This document shows, in pieces, positions 53,747-63,187 of a stretch of DNA of 64,000 bases. Under the pieces are notes generated by a model. It saw only the letters and a program-made list of their open reading frames with translations, was not told the DNA's origin and made no database searches. Both the position numbers and the translations under genes were made by a program. This DNA is from Prevotella aff. ruminicola Tc2-24 (GTDB taxonomy: Bacteria; Bacteroidota; Bacteroidia; Bacteroidales; Bacteroidaceae). The stretch spans positions 1 through 64,000 of the forward strand of contig NZ_FOIQ01000007.1 in assembly GCF_900110895.1 (NCBI RefSeq), given 5' to 3'. Position 1 is the first letter of the stretch; every line of letters starts with the position of its first letter.

Positions 53747-55483
53747 ATGAGAAAGATCGTATTCTTTGCTATCATAGTCCTATGCCTCACTAGCTGTAAG
53801 GAAGACCTGTCGGATTACTTCGAGAGGATGGATCTTCGCGAGGAGGCCAACAAGAGACAGAAGGAACGTAATGAGCAACAGGCGAAGCGGAACGAAGAGC
53901 AGGCCAAGTGGAACGAGGAACAGGCTCAACGGAATGCCGACCAGGCAGCGCTGAACAGAGGCCTGCGCCTTCAATGGGAGGAGTTGGCCAAGAAGCTTGA
54001 CAGTCTTGAGGCTGTCCGGGCTGTTGTGCCACCAGTTGAGCCGAAGTTGTTGTCCGTCACTTTTGCTAAGGCGGAGAACCCGAAGTTGAGTGCGGACATC
54101 AAATGTGAGATTGTCGATGATAATACGATAGAGTGCTGGTTGCCGGGCATCGTTACCGAGAAACAACTCATCCCGCAGTTCACTTTCGACGGTACCATGG
54201 TCACCATCGATGGTATTGAGGCTGTCAGTGGAGAGACGAAGTTCAACTTCAAAAAACCGTTAAAGGTGACGGTCATGACCTCGGACAAGATGGTTCACTA
54301 CTTGATGTATGTCCATTCCTATACGGGCTTACCGATTCTCTACATCAATACGGCAGGTCAGCAGGAAGTTACATCCAAGGAGTATTATATTGATGCTTCG
54401 GTCAAGTTGGTGGAGGATGTACGGACGAGAAGTGCCGGTGATGTGACCGAGGCTGTCGGTCATATCAAGGGCCGTGGTAACTCGACATGGGGCCTTCCCA
54501 AGAAACCATATAGACTGAAGTTCGACGAGAAAGTGTCTTTCCTCGGAGAACATAAAGACAAGTCATGGGTGCTGATTCCTAACTGGACGGACAAGAGTAT
54601 GCTTCGCAATGCGTTGTCTTTCTATCTGGGTAAGATGAGTAATATGGACTGGACCCCTTGTTATCATTTCGTAGAGGTGATCTTCAACGGTCGTTATGAC
54701 GGTACTTATCTGTTGACAGAGAAAGTGAAAGTCTCCAATCACCGGGTGGCCGTCGGTGACGACGGGTTCTTGCTCGAATGCAACAACTGGGCCGACCGTG
54801 AGGACGACGCGACATATTTCCATACGACCTATGTCGATCCGGCTATCGTAATCAAAGAGCCTGAGGATGTGCAGTATGATGATGCTAATTACACGTATAT
54901 CGTGAATTATATGTCAACGCTTGAGCGTACCCTGTTCTCCTCCAGCTTTACGAATCCTTCCACTGGATGGCAGAAGTATATGGATATGGATTCTTTCGTT
55001 GACTGGTATCTCATCCATGAGATTGCCAAGAATGTTGACTGTATGTTCAACTTCAGTACATTCATGCATCTGGAGAGAGGAGGAAAACTGAAGATGGGAC
55101 CACTCTGGGACTTTGATATCGCATACGGTAACCTTAAGGAAAGTGGCTCTAGTTATCTGAAATGGATCTCCCCACAGGGGAATCTCCTCACGCAGACGAA
55201 GTGGTACAGTCGTTTGATGAAGGATCCTGCCTTTGTTGCGAGACTGAAAGAACGGTTCGACTTCTTCTATAAGCATAGAAACGACGTGTTTATGTTCTTG
55301 AATGATTATGCCGATTATCTCCGTTATTCTGTCATAGAGAATGAGGATCGTTGGGGCACCTTATATCATTATACTTATAAGAATGCCGATATCTGGGGAT
55401 CCTACAAGAATGAGGTGCAGGATCTGAAGGAGTGGCTGAACACGCGTTTCGAATGGATGAAGTCCGAGTACGATAAGCTATAA
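53747..55483 (+). CDS. CotH-like lipoprotein 2 (probable kinase) with coiled-coil stalk
   Basis: The 578-residue protein has a lipoprotein signal (MRKIVFFAIIVLCLTSC), a different heptad stalk (NEQQAKR, NEEQAKW, NEEQAQR; about residues 40-72), an Ig-like domain and a CotH domain. The hallmarks are intact: GRGNSTW (242-248) followed by LPKKPYRLKF, and LWDFD (453-457). CotH proteins are secreted atypical kinases that phosphorylate protein substrates. It is the paralogue of the gene upstream, sharing the SYTGLPIL and STGWQKYMDMDSFVDWYL blocks. The last six bases overlap the convergent sugar kinase gene. Confidence 0.87.
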   Translation: MRKIVFFAIIVLCLTSCKEDLSDYFERMDLREEANKRQKERNEQQAKRNEEQAKWNEEQAQRNADQAALNRGLRLQWEELAKKLDSLEAVRAVVPPVEPKLLSVTFAKAENPKLSADIKCEIVDDNTIECWLPGIVTEKQLIPQFTFDGTMVTIDGIEAVSGETKFNFKKPLKVTVMTSDKMVHYLMYVHSYTGLPILYINTAGQQEVTSKEYYIDASVKLVEDVRTRSAGDVTEAVGHIKGRGNSTWGLPKKPYRLKFDEKVSFLGEHKDKSWVLIPNWTDKSMLRNALSFYLGKMSNMDWTPCYHFVEVIFNGRYDGTYLLTEKVKVSNHRVAVGDDGFLLECNNWADREDDATYFHTTYVDPAIVIKEPEDVQYDDANYTYIVNYMSTLERTLFSSSFTNPSTGWQKYMDMDSFVDWYLIHEIAKNVDCMFNFSTFMHLERGGKLKMGPLWDFDIAYGNLKESGSSYLKWISPQGNLLTQTKWYSRLMKDPAFVARLKERFDFFYKHRNDVFMFLNDYADYLRYSVIENEDRWGTLYHYTYKNADIWGSYKNEVQDLKEWLNTRFEWMKSEYDKL

Positions 55484-56497
55484 CAGCAAAGCGGTGATCT
55501 CCTCGTCGGTCGACAGGTTGAAATCACCGGGTATCGTGTTCTTCAGGGCTGCTGCGGCCAGCGAATAGTTGAGTTGTTTCTGTTTGTCATCGGGGTATAC
55601 CCTCATGGCATGTAACCACGCGCCCATGAAAGCGTCGCCCACCCCTACGGGGTCCACTACGTCGGGGATATCTACGATGGGAGCCTGAAGAAGCTCTCCG
55701 TCGGTCCATAGCAGACCTGTCAGAGTGTGGTGGTTGGACGACACGATATTACGCATGCCCATCATCCAGTTCCGCAATCGTGGGAAACGTTCATGCAGTT
55801 CGTCGAACCATTCCTTATACTCATCCATCTGCATCTTGAAGTTTGAGTCTGTTGCCGTGAATGGCGGCTGTGGATGCTGACTCAGCCATTCAAATTCGAT
55901 GGCATCGCCAAACATCATGTCGCACCGTGACAGCATCCTACTAAGAGTCTCCCGTGGGTCGGCACCATAGCGCCACAGGTTCTTGCGGTAGTTGATGTCG
56001 AAGCAGACGGTTATACCCAACTCGTCGGCAATATCGAGTGCCTCAAAGGTGGCATCGGCAGCCTGTTGTGAGATAGCCGCAGTGATACCAGATACATGGA
56101 AGAATAAAGTGTCTTTCAAGATCTCGCGCCAGGGAATCATACCAGGCTTCAGGTCGTAGTAGGCGGAGTTGTTACGGTCGTAGATCACCTTGGCGGGACG
56201 CATGCCTGCTGCCGGCTCAAAGTAATAGGTGCCAATGCGTTGTCCTCCGTAGAGCACATGACTGGTGTCGACACCCAACTGAGCCAGACACATAGCTCCT
56301 GCATGTCCGACAGGGGTGTCTGGCAGACGGGTGATATATGTCACATCCTCACCGAGTGTGGCCAGCGATACGGCCACGTTAGCTTCGCTTCCTCCATATT
56401 TGCTGGTGAACATATCACCCTGTGTCAGTCGTTGGTGGTCTGGCTTTGAGAACCGGAGTAATAGCTCTCCGAAAGTTACAATCTTCTGCCTCTTCAT
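55478..56497 (-). CDS. PfkB-family sugar kinase, probably 2-keto-3-deoxygluconate kinase
   Basis: This 339-residue ribokinase-type kinase has KYGGSEANVAVSLATLGEDV near residue 33 and the C-terminal DPVGVGDAFMGAWLHA anion-hole motif with the catalytic Asp. LLLRFSKPDHQRL and GTYYFEPAAGMRP fit KDG kinases. It would phosphorylate KDG from pectin or uronate breakdown, but exact substrate needs assay. It is the last gene after lpxH (28-bp gap). Confidence 0.85.
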   Translation of the reverse strand: MKRQKIVTFGELLLRFSKPDHQRLTQGDMFTSKYGGSEANVAVSLATLGEDVTYITRLPDTPVGHAGAMCLAQLGVDTSHVLYGGQRIGTYYFEPAAGMRPAKVIYDRNNSAYYDLKPGMIPWREILKDTLFFHVSGITAAISQQAADATFEALDIADELGITVCFDINYRKNLWRYGADPRETLSRMLSRCDMMFGDAIEFEWLSQHPQPPFTATDSNFKMQMDEYKEWFDELHERFPRLRNWMMGMRNIVSSNHHTLTGLLWTDGELLQAPIVDIPDVVDPVGVGDAFMGAWLHAMRVYPDDKQKQLNYSLAAAALKNTIPGDFNLSTDEEITALLL

Positions 56498-56525
56498 AAT
56501 TTGTCTAGTTTATCTGTTGGCTTTG

Positions 56526-57290
56526 CTATGGCATACTTTCTCCCTCAACGTATTGCGACATTAAGAGGTGGTCACCATCATAGACAACATAGGTGAAATG
56601 GGCGATCCAGTCGCCGAGGATGATCATACGTACCTTCTTCGTCAGTTGAAGGTCTAGTTCGATATGGCGGTGGCCATAGATGAAATAGTCCACGTTTGGG
56701 TGGTACTGGATATATCCTTTGGTGAAAAGCACCAGATGTTCGCGGCTTTCTCCCATATAGGGCGGTTCCTCACCGCTCGGACGTTTCAGTCGACTGTGCT
56801 TGGCCCAGTGAAGACCGAACCACATGCCCCAACGGGGATGCAGGGCGGAGAAGGCCCACTGACAGAAGGATGAGTGGAAGATGGTACGGATCAGCTTGAA
56901 CTTCTTGTCGGGATCGCCTAGTCCATCGCCGTGAGCCAAGAAGAACATCTTACCGTAGATCTCCGTCGTCATGGGCTGCTTGTGCAAGATAACACCGCAT
57001 TCCTTCTCCAGATAGTCGTATGCCCAGATGTCATGGTTGCCGGTGAAATAATGTACCTCCACACCCATGTCGGTCAGTTCCGACAGTTTGCCGAGGAAAC
57101 GGGAATATCCTTTTGGTACGACATATTTGTATTCGTACCAGAAATCGAACATGTCGCCCAACAGGTATATGGCAGCTGCTTTCTCCTTGATACTGTCAAG
57201 GAAGCGCACCAGTCGTCGTTCTTGCATCCGTCCGTGCGGAATGGCAAGCGATCCCAGATGGGCATCGGAAAGGAAATAGACATTCTTCAT
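56526..57290 (-). CDS. lpxH: UDP-2,3-diacylglucosamine pyrophosphatase
   Basis: This 254-residue metallophosphoesterase makes lipid X in lipid A synthesis. The metal motifs are SDAHLGS near residue 8, LLGDMFDFW near residue 42, FTGNHDIW near residue 83 and AHGDG near residue 119, with FIYGHRHIE near residue 206. The SFCQWAFSALHPRWG block fits LpxH-like proteins of Bacteroidota. It stands 12 bp after the SufT-like gene. Confidence 0.9.
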   Translation of the reverse strand: MKNVYFLSDAHLGSLAIPHGRMQERRLVRFLDSIKEKAAAIYLLGDMFDFWYEYKYVVPKGYSRFLGKLSELTDMGVEVHYFTGNHDIWAYDYLEKECGVILHKQPMTTEIYGKMFFLAHGDGLGDPDKKFKLIRTIFHSSFCQWAFSALHPRWGMWFGLHWAKHSRLKRPSGEEPPYMGESREHLVLFTKGYIQYHPNVDYFIYGHRHIELDLQLTKKVRMIILGDWIAHFTYVVYDGDHLLMSQYVEGESMP

Positions 57291-57302
57291 CTGAATTGTT
57301 GA

Positions 57303-57611
57303 TTAGTCGAACCCCAGTTCGACGCGTGCCTCTTCACTCATCATCGACTGATCCCAGGCTGGCTCAAATACCAGATTGACATTACAGCCTTTCACCCCTT
57401 CGACACTCTCCACCTTCGTACGTACATCCTCCAATATGAAGTCGGCTGCGGGACAGTTGGGCGCGGTGAACGTCATGTCAAGTTCAACAAATGGTTCTGA
57501 GTCGTTGTCCTGTACGTCAATCTTATAGATCATTCCCAGATCGTAGATGTTGACAGGAATTTCTGGGTCGTAGACGGTCTTCAGCACATCAACGATCCGC
57601 TCTTCTATCAT
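57303..57611 (-). CDS. MIP18/SufT-like (DUF59) iron-sulfur assembly protein
   Basis: This 102-residue protein of the DUF59 family helps assemble Fe-S clusters. The DPEIPVNIYDLGMIYKI block and MTFTAPNCPAADFILEDV, with the conserved cysteine, are diagnostic. The open frame allows earlier starts, but a TATCTTTGC box at 57640-57648 lies right before the ATG at 57632, so MIEERIVDVL is favoured. It is the first gene of a unit with lpxH and the sugar kinase. Confidence 0.88.
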   Translation of the reverse strand: MIEERIVDVLKTVYDPEIPVNIYDLGMIYKIDVQDNDSEPFVELDMTFTAPNCPAADFILEDVRTKVESVEGVKGCNVNLVFEPAWDQSMMSEEARVELGFD

Positions 57612-57639
57612 TGTTTTCTCTTCTTGTGTCATATTCGCT

Positions 57640-57648
57640 GCAAAGATA
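57640..57648 (-). promoter_or_regulatory. -7 box (TATCTTTGC) of the sufT-like/lpxH/sugar kinase unit
   Basis: The minus strand reads TATCTTTGC 28 nt before the chosen ATG at 57611. Confidence 0.6.
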
Positions 57649-57691
57649 CGTATTTTTATCAAATTTTGCTATACGTAACAACTTATTTTAT

Positions 57692-57700
57692 TATTTTTGC
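57692..57700 (+). promoter_or_regulatory. -7 box (TATTTTTGC) of the ECF sigma operon
   Basis: TATTTTTGC is 52 nt before the sigma ATG. It diverges from the box at 57640-57648. Confidence 0.55.
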
Positions 57701-57752
57701 TTAGGAAAATGGAGGGCTTAATTGTATTAAGAAGAAAAGACTGCAAAAACAG

Positions 57753-58253
57753 ATGATCGACAAGCGAGAATTCGAAATGGTTTTCAGATGTCATTATGAC
57801 GGGATGTTCCGACTGGCACTAAGGATGTTAGGCGATGAGGCTGAAAGCAAGGATATTGTGAGCGACGTGTTCGCCCAACTGCTCCATCGCGGCACAGATC
57901 TCAAGTCGGACACTCTTCGGGCCTATCTGTTGACAAGCGTACGTAACCGCTGTATCAATCTGTTGGTGCACAAACAGAAAGAACAGCAGATGCAGAAGGC
58001 CGTCGTTGTAGAGATGATCACCCCAGAAAAGACCGTTGAACAGGAACAACTGCAGATGCTATACCACTACATCGACACGCAGTTTCCCAAACTCTCGCAG
58101 CAGATACTTCGTCTGCGCTACCAGCAAGGCTTGAAGTACCGCGAGATTGCCAAGGTGCTGCAGGTCAGCGAGGTCACCGTCCATAAACATCTGTCGCAGT
58201 CGCTGAAACAATTAAAGGATTATTTTAAATCATCGGATTATGGAATCAAATGA
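57753..58253 (+). CDS. ECF RNA polymerase sigma factor
   Basis: This 166-residue sigma-70 family protein has region 2 (YDGMFRLALRMLGDEAESKD, DIVSDVFAQLL) and region 4 (LRLRYQQGLKYREIAKVLQV with the helix-turn-helix VSEVTVHKHLSQSLKQLK). It is of the Bacteroidota FecI-like group. The stop overlaps the next gene by 14 nt. The set sigma / anti-sigma / TonB receptor is the classic surface-signalling relay. Confidence 0.93.
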   Translation: MIDKREFEMVFRCHYDGMFRLALRMLGDEAESKDIVSDVFAQLLHRGTDLKSDTLRAYLLTSVRNRCINLLVHKQKEQQMQKAVVVEMITPEKTVEQEQLQMLYHYIDTQFPKLSQQILRLRYQQGLKYREIAKVLQVSEVTVHKHLSQSLKQLKDYFKSSDYGIK

Positions 58254-58806
58254 CAAACTGGAAAAGCTCCTCAGGCAGATGTATACCCTAGAGTCCCTCC
58301 ACGATAACGATATAGATACATCGGACATTGTCGACGAGGCGTGGACGAAGTTTGAGGCAGAACACTTTGGAGGTGGAAAGCGAAGCGTGAAAACTGAAAG
58401 TTTTTCGTTTCTCAAGATAGCTGCAATATTTGTTGGAGTACTACTGCTCTCTGGTATCACCTATGCTGCTGTGCAGATGATAAATAGCAGTTCACAGAAG
58501 TTACAGAAAGAACAGGTCGTGGCGACAGTAAATACAGAACACTCAGCTGGCAATGCCCAACTGACAGAGCAGGATAGTACTCTGCACAAACCCATCGTCT
58601 ACGAAGATGCAGAATTGGCAACCATCCTGAAAGATATGGCATCTTACTATCAGGTTGAACTCATCTATAAGAATGAGGCCAGCAAGCATATCCGTCTCTA
58701 TTTCACATGGGACCAAAAACAGACGATAGACGATCTTGTCGATACGTTTAACAAGTTTGAGCGCATCCAGATTGTTTACGAGAACAAGAAATTGATTGTA
58801 GAATAA
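58240..58806 (+). CDS. FecR-like anti-sigma protein lacking the FecR domain
   Basis: This 188-residue protein has a cytoplasmic N-terminus (about 1-56), one helix (FLKIAAIFVGVLLLSGITYA) and a periplasmic part. That part ends in a DUF4974/STN-like domain (IVYEDAELATILKDMASYYQ, TIDDLVDTFNKFERIQIVYE). Full FecR-type regulators have a middle FecR domain and are over 300 residues; this one is short. It should hold the sigma factor and release it on a signal from the receptor. It overlaps sigma by 14 nt. Confidence 0.85.
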   Translation: MESNDKLEKLLRQMYTLESLHDNDIDTSDIVDEAWTKFEAEHFGGGKRSVKTESFSFLKIAAIFVGVLLLSGITYAAVQMINSSSQKLQKEQVVATVNTEHSAGNAQLTEQDSTLHKPIVYEDAELATILKDMASYYQVELIYKNEASKHIRLYFTWDQKQTIDDLVDTFNKFERIQIVYENKKLIVE

Positions 58807-58822
58807 CTTGAATCAACACAAA

Positions 58823-61393
58823 ATGAAACATTATATATTCACAGTGCTGCTCTGTGGCTTGACGTTGTGTGCTCAGGCACAGAGGATTAGCCGCCATTAC
58901 CAAAACGAGTCACTGTCAAAGGTCCTTGAGGACTTGAACACAGTCACCAGCGATAAGACCATCTATTTCATCTATGATGAACTGGAAGACTTCACAGTTA
59001 CCAGTCATTTCAGCGATCTTCCCATCAAAGAGGCCATCCGCGAGGTCGTTGGTTTCTATCCGATGAAGGTGACATATGAAGGTGACAAGATCTTCATAGA
59101 ATGCACCCAAAAGGAAGATACCAAGGTGATAGGCCATATCGTGGACGAAAACGGACAACCCGTAGAATTCGCCAATATCTCATTGCACAACGCCATAGAA
59201 ATTCAAAACAATGATCAAAATTCCACATATATTAACGGAGGCGTGAGCAATGAGAATGGCGATTTCGTAATACCCTGTAAGGCCCAGCGCATCACACTGA
59301 GAGTGTCGTATGTCGGCTATAAGACCGTTACCCGAAACGTCAGCGTGGGCAACATCGGCACCATCACCCTCCAGCCTGAGACCTATATGGTGAAAGGTGT
59401 TGAGATTAAAGGCGAGAGACCTCAATACAAACCAACAACGGGTGGCGTAAGCGTCGATGTGCAACATTCGCTGCTCCATGACATTGGCAATGCCGACGAT
59501 CTGTTGTCGATAATCCCGATGGTGCAGGGCAAGGATGGTAAGTTTGAGGTGCTGGCCAAAGGTGAACCCGAGATCTACATCAATAATAAGAAGGTGCGTG
59601 ATATGGGTGACCTGAAACAACTGAAATCGACAGACGTCAAGAGCGTGGATGTGATTACTGCCCCTGGTGCGAAATACAATGCCGAGGTGAATGCCGTGAT
59701 TCTTATCAAGACCTTGAAGCCTCAGGGCGATGGATTCAGTCTGATGGCCACCAGTCAGACTTGGAAAAACAACAAGTGGAACACCTACGACGACTTGACG
59801 CTGAAATATCGCACTGGCGGTCTGGAGGCTTTTGCCAACGTTGCGCTCGATAACGGTCACTATAGCAATGATCAGGATATCGATCAAGAACTGCATATCA
59901 GCAAGGACTTGTTTAGCGGCAGTGCAGAATTACCTGTTAGGAGTTCGTGGACGGAGATTCAGTATCAGGCAGGTCTGAGTTACGACTTCAGCTCAGATCA
60001 TTCTATAGGTCTGAGTTTCTCTTCGCAAAAGAACCTCCATAGTTGTTTCAAGTCGGATATGAAACAGTACTACATGAAGAACGGAACCTTTGATGGTAAT
60101 GTCTATCTGACAACAGATATCCGCGAGAAAGACAAGCCCGTATGGGAACTGAACACCTACTATGTAGGTAAGATAGGGCAACTGGGTATTGATCTGAACG
60201 CTACCATATTACGACGTGAATCAGAGGAAAATAACAATCAGTATGAGACAAGTCAGGAATATGGCAACCGCACCATCACCACGCTGACCAATGAAGACCG
60301 TAAGATGGTAGCAGGCAAACTGGTGCTGACCTATCCCGTCTGGAAAGGTGAGTTAAGTGCTGGATCAGAGGCGACGAGCACGAAGAGCCGTGGTGGTAAC
60401 TTTAATCTGGAGAATATCATCCCAGAGTCGGACACCGAGATGGAAGAAAAGAATATCGCCGGCTTTGCTGAGTATGAGTTACAACTAGGCCTGTGGCACC
60501 TAAATGCTGGTCTGCGCTATGAGCACGTCGCTGCGGACTACACCTCGTTTGGCGTCTGGCAGGAGGAGCCCAGCCGTACTTATAACGACTGGTTCCCCAA
60601 TGTCTCAGCAGCCTGGCAAAAGGGCAAATGGGGTGCTCAACTGAGTTACAACAAGCGCATCACCCGTCCGCCATACAGCATGTTGACCTCTATGGTCATA
60701 TACGACAGTCGAATCCTATACGAAGGCGGTAACCCATTGTTGCGTCCCTCGGTAAGGCAGAGCATCGATTTCAACCTCACCTATTCATGGCTGAACTTTG
60801 TCACTGGCTTTACTCGTGAGAACGACTTCTTTACCCATGTTGGTCAGGTGTACGATGAAGTGCAGGAGATTGCCATCCTCCGTCCAGATAACTTCGACCA
60901 TCAGGATCGCGTCTATGCCACACTCGTCGCATCACCCAAATTCGGATTCTGGCAGCCGCAGGCTACGCTGCACTATTATCAGCAGATGTTCGATGCAGAG
61001 AGATATGGTGCGCCAAAGAAACTGAATAAGCCTGAGTTCAGTTTTAATCTGAATAGCTGGTTTGAGATCAATCCGACGGCTAAGGCCCTGGTACAGGTGA
61101 ACTATTCTGGCGCCAACCACTGGGGATTCATGTATCGTGGTGACAAATTCCAGGTGAATGCCCGATTGCAGAAGTCATTCCTGAAAGGGCGCCTGGCAGC
61201 TACCCTGTATGCCAACGATATTTTCCATACGGCTAAGAACAAGACGACAACTTACTATGCCATCGGAAAGACAGCACAGGATTACTACAGTTACACGCAA
61301 AGCGTGGGACTCACCCTGAGCTATAACTTCAATGTCGCAGGCTCGAAGTATCGTGGTACAGGTGCTGGTAACGACGAAAGGAACCGTCTCTGA
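58823..61393 (+). CDS. TonB-dependent receptor with STN signalling domain
   Basis: This 856-residue receptor has a signal peptide (MKHYIFTVLLCGLTLCAQAQ). An N-terminal STN/secretin domain (about 22-95; LSKVLEDLNTVTSDKTIYFI) contacts the anti-sigma protein. A carboxypeptidase-regulatory-like domain (about 100-195; GHIVDENGQPVEFANISLHN), a plug (DDLLSIIPMVQGKDGKFEVL) and a beta barrel follow. A TTG at 58808 opens the longer frame, but the ATG at 58823 begins the signal, so I use it. There is no SusD partner, so ligand is likely small or unknown. Confidence 0.9.
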   Translation: MKHYIFTVLLCGLTLCAQAQRISRHYQNESLSKVLEDLNTVTSDKTIYFIYDELEDFTVTSHFSDLPIKEAIREVVGFYPMKVTYEGDKIFIECTQKEDTKVIGHIVDENGQPVEFANISLHNAIEIQNNDQNSTYINGGVSNENGDFVIPCKAQRITLRVSYVGYKTVTRNVSVGNIGTITLQPETYMVKGVEIKGERPQYKPTTGGVSVDVQHSLLHDIGNADDLLSIIPMVQGKDGKFEVLAKGEPEIYINNKKVRDMGDLKQLKSTDVKSVDVITAPGAKYNAEVNAVILIKTLKPQGDGFSLMATSQTWKNNKWNTYDDLTLKYRTGGLEAFANVALDNGHYSNDQDIDQELHISKDLFSGSAELPVRSSWTEIQYQAGLSYDFSSDHSIGLSFSSQKNLHSCFKSDMKQYYMKNGTFDGNVYLTTDIREKDKPVWELNTYYVGKIGQLGIDLNATILRRESEENNNQYETSQEYGNRTITTLTNEDRKMVAGKLVLTYPVWKGELSAGSEATSTKSRGGNFNLENIIPESDTEMEEKNIAGFAEYELQLGLWHLNAGLRYEHVAADYTSFGVWQEEPSRTYNDWFPNVSAAWQKGKWGAQLSYNKRITRPPYSMLTSMVIYDSRILYEGGNPLLRPSVRQSIDFNLTYSWLNFVTGFTRENDFFTHVGQVYDEVQEIAILRPDNFDHQDRVYATLVASPKFGFWQPQATLHYYQQMFDAERYGAPKKLNKPEFSFNLNSWFEINPTAKALVQVNYSGANHWGFMYRGDKFQVNARLQKSFLKGRLAATLYANDIFHTAKNKTTTYYAIGKTAQDYYSYTQSVGLTLSYNFNVAGSKYRGTGAGNDERNRL

Positions 61394-61396
61394 CCA

Positions 61397-62083
61397 TTAA
61401 CATCTCCCTTGCTCATGATAAGAGTAATATTGTCCGTCAGTGACGATGACATGATCGAGAAAATGAATACGCATCAGTTCACAGGCGCGTTTGATGCTTC
61501 TGGTCAACTCATCGTCCTGACGACTAGGGGAGATGTTACCTGACGGGTGATTATGACAGACGGCCAGGATGGTGGCGTTAGCCAGCACCGCTTCGCGGAT
61601 GATGATGCGGATATCGACGGCGGTCTCTGTGATACCACCGTGCGAGATGCGTATTTTCTTGATAAGGCGGTAATGCTGGTTGAGTAGTAGAACCCAGAAC
61701 TCCTCCACGTCAAGATCCTGCATCACGGGTCGCATGTGGTTGTAGATACGGGTGGCGGTACCGAGATCGGGCCGTTCCTCGGGTGTCTCCATCTGTCGGC
61801 GTTTGCCCAGTTCGCAGGCGGCGAGGATACTGATGGCTTTCGCCTCACCGATACCGTTGTAGACACAAAGATCATTGATGTTTCTCTTTCCGAGAGTGTT
61901 CAGGTTGTTATTACAATCTGCGAGAATCCGTTTCATCAGTTCGACCGCGCTCTCCTTCGTGGAGCCTGATCCGATGAGGATAGCCAGCAACTCTGCATTA
62001 CTCAGTGTTTCTGCACCGAGACTTGCCATTTTCTCCCGTGGCCGGTCTTCCTCCGCCCATTCTGATATTTTTAGTTTGTTCAT
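61397..62083 (-). CDS. radC: RadC family JAB-domain protein
   Basis: This 228-residue protein has an N-terminal UPF0758/helix-hairpin-helix part (MASLGAETLSNAELLAILIG, DLCVYNGIGEAKAISILAAC) and a JAB/MPN domain with the metal motif HNHPSGNISPSRQDD near residue 178. The family is named for DNA repair, but its function is uncertain. It is convergent with the TonB receptor, with three bases between the stops. It is last after efp and the glycosyltransferase. Confidence 0.93.
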   Translation of the reverse strand: MNKLKISEWAEEDRPREKMASLGAETLSNAELLAILIGSGSTKESAVELMKRILADCNNNLNTLGKRNINDLCVYNGIGEAKAISILAACELGKRRQMETPEERPDLGTATRIYNHMRPVMQDLDVEEFWVLLLNQHYRLIKKIRISHGGITETAVDIRIIIREAVLANATILAVCHNHPSGNISPSRQDDELTRSIKRACELMRIHFLDHVIVTDGQYYSYHEQGRC

Positions 62084-62135
62084 AGTGAAAAGTTTGTGAA
62101 TGAAAAGTTAACAATGAAGGATTTATTTTTGGTAA

Positions 62136-63173
62136 TTAATTATAGAATGTCTTTTCGAACGCTTGGAACTCATCTTGCCTGAGGACACATCGTTTCCACC
62201 ACGATTCGATGAACCCTAGTCCGTAACCCATCAGTTGGACGAAGGCCGCAGGGATGGAGAGAAGCCCCACCTTGAGGCTCTTGTTCCTGATGGCCGAGTC
62301 GGTCAGGATAAGGATGCCGTATAAGATGATTGGTAACCAGGGCAGCAGACAGAGCCAGCGCCATTGGTCGTTGCCACAGTAGTACATGAGGAGTCGTCCG
62401 ACAGCAGAGATGAGGATCAGTCCGATGACACCGACGGTGAAGACGGTGGGCAGCAGATGTACGAGCTTGAGTGTACCAGGATGGCGCTTCTCAAGATTGA
62501 TACGAGCGATGCCACTGTTGTAGACCTGCCGGAAGAATTTCCGGAAGTCGGTACGACGCTTGTGCCATACCCAGGCTTCGGGAAAGAGACGTGGCTTATA
62601 GCCTGCCTCGACGATACGATAGGAGAAGTCGATGTCCTCACCAAAACGCATCTTTGAGAATCCTCCGAGCTGAAGATAGACATCACGACGGATACCCATG
62701 TTGAATGAACGGGGATAGAACTTGTCGAGTTTCGTCTTTCCACCACGGATACCACCCGTGGTGAAGAACGAGGTCATCGAATAGCTGATGGCCTTCTGCA
62801 CTGGGGTAAACGAGGGGTGGGCTGCGTCGGGACCGCCAAAGGCTTCTGCAGGAGTCTCTTTCAGAGAGTCTTCGACCGCCTGGATATAACCTTCATGCAG
62901 TACGACATCGGAATCGAGAATTAGCAGGTAGTCGCCGCTGGCACGCTCAGCCCCGTAATTACGGCTTTGGCCAGGACCGCTATTCTCCTTGGCGTAATAA
63001 TGCAATGCAAGGATGTCTGCGTACTTGTCGCAAACATCCTTGCAGTTTCTGGTCGATCCGTCTTCCACAATAATGACCTCGAAGTCCTTTAGTGTCTGAT
63101 TAGATAGGCTTTCGAGGAGTTCGTCCACTTCATCGGGACGATTATAGACGGGAACGATGATTGAATATTTCAA
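62136..63173 (-). CDS. Family 2 glycosyltransferase, membrane-anchored
   Basis: This 345-residue GT-A enzyme transfers sugars for envelope polysaccharides. IIVPVYNRPDEVDELLES begins it; VIIVEDGST near residue 34 and LLILDSDVVLH near residue 87 give the nucleotide-sugar and DXD sites. MRFGEDIDFSYRI near residue 174 carries the acid. Two to three C-terminal helices (VFTVGVIGLILISAVGRLL; WLCLLPWLPIILYGILILT) anchor it. It lies 14 bp after efp. Confidence 0.9.
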   Translation of the reverse strand: MKYSIIVPVYNRPDEVDELLESLSNQTLKDFEVIIVEDGSTRNCKDVCDKYADILALHYYAKENSGPGQSRNYGAERASGDYLLILDSDVVLHEGYIQAVEDSLKETPAEAFGGPDAAHPSFTPVQKAISYSMTSFFTTGGIRGGKTKLDKFYPRSFNMGIRRDVYLQLGGFSKMRFGEDIDFSYRIVEAGYKPRLFPEAWVWHKRRTDFRKFFRQVYNSGIARINLEKRHPGTLKLVHLLPTVFTVGVIGLILISAVGRLLMYYCGNDQWRWLCLLPWLPIILYGILILTDSAIRNKSLKVGLLSIPAAFVQLMGYGLGFIESWWKRCVLRQDEFQAFEKTFYN

Positions 63174-63187
63174 TGCTCAATATTCAA

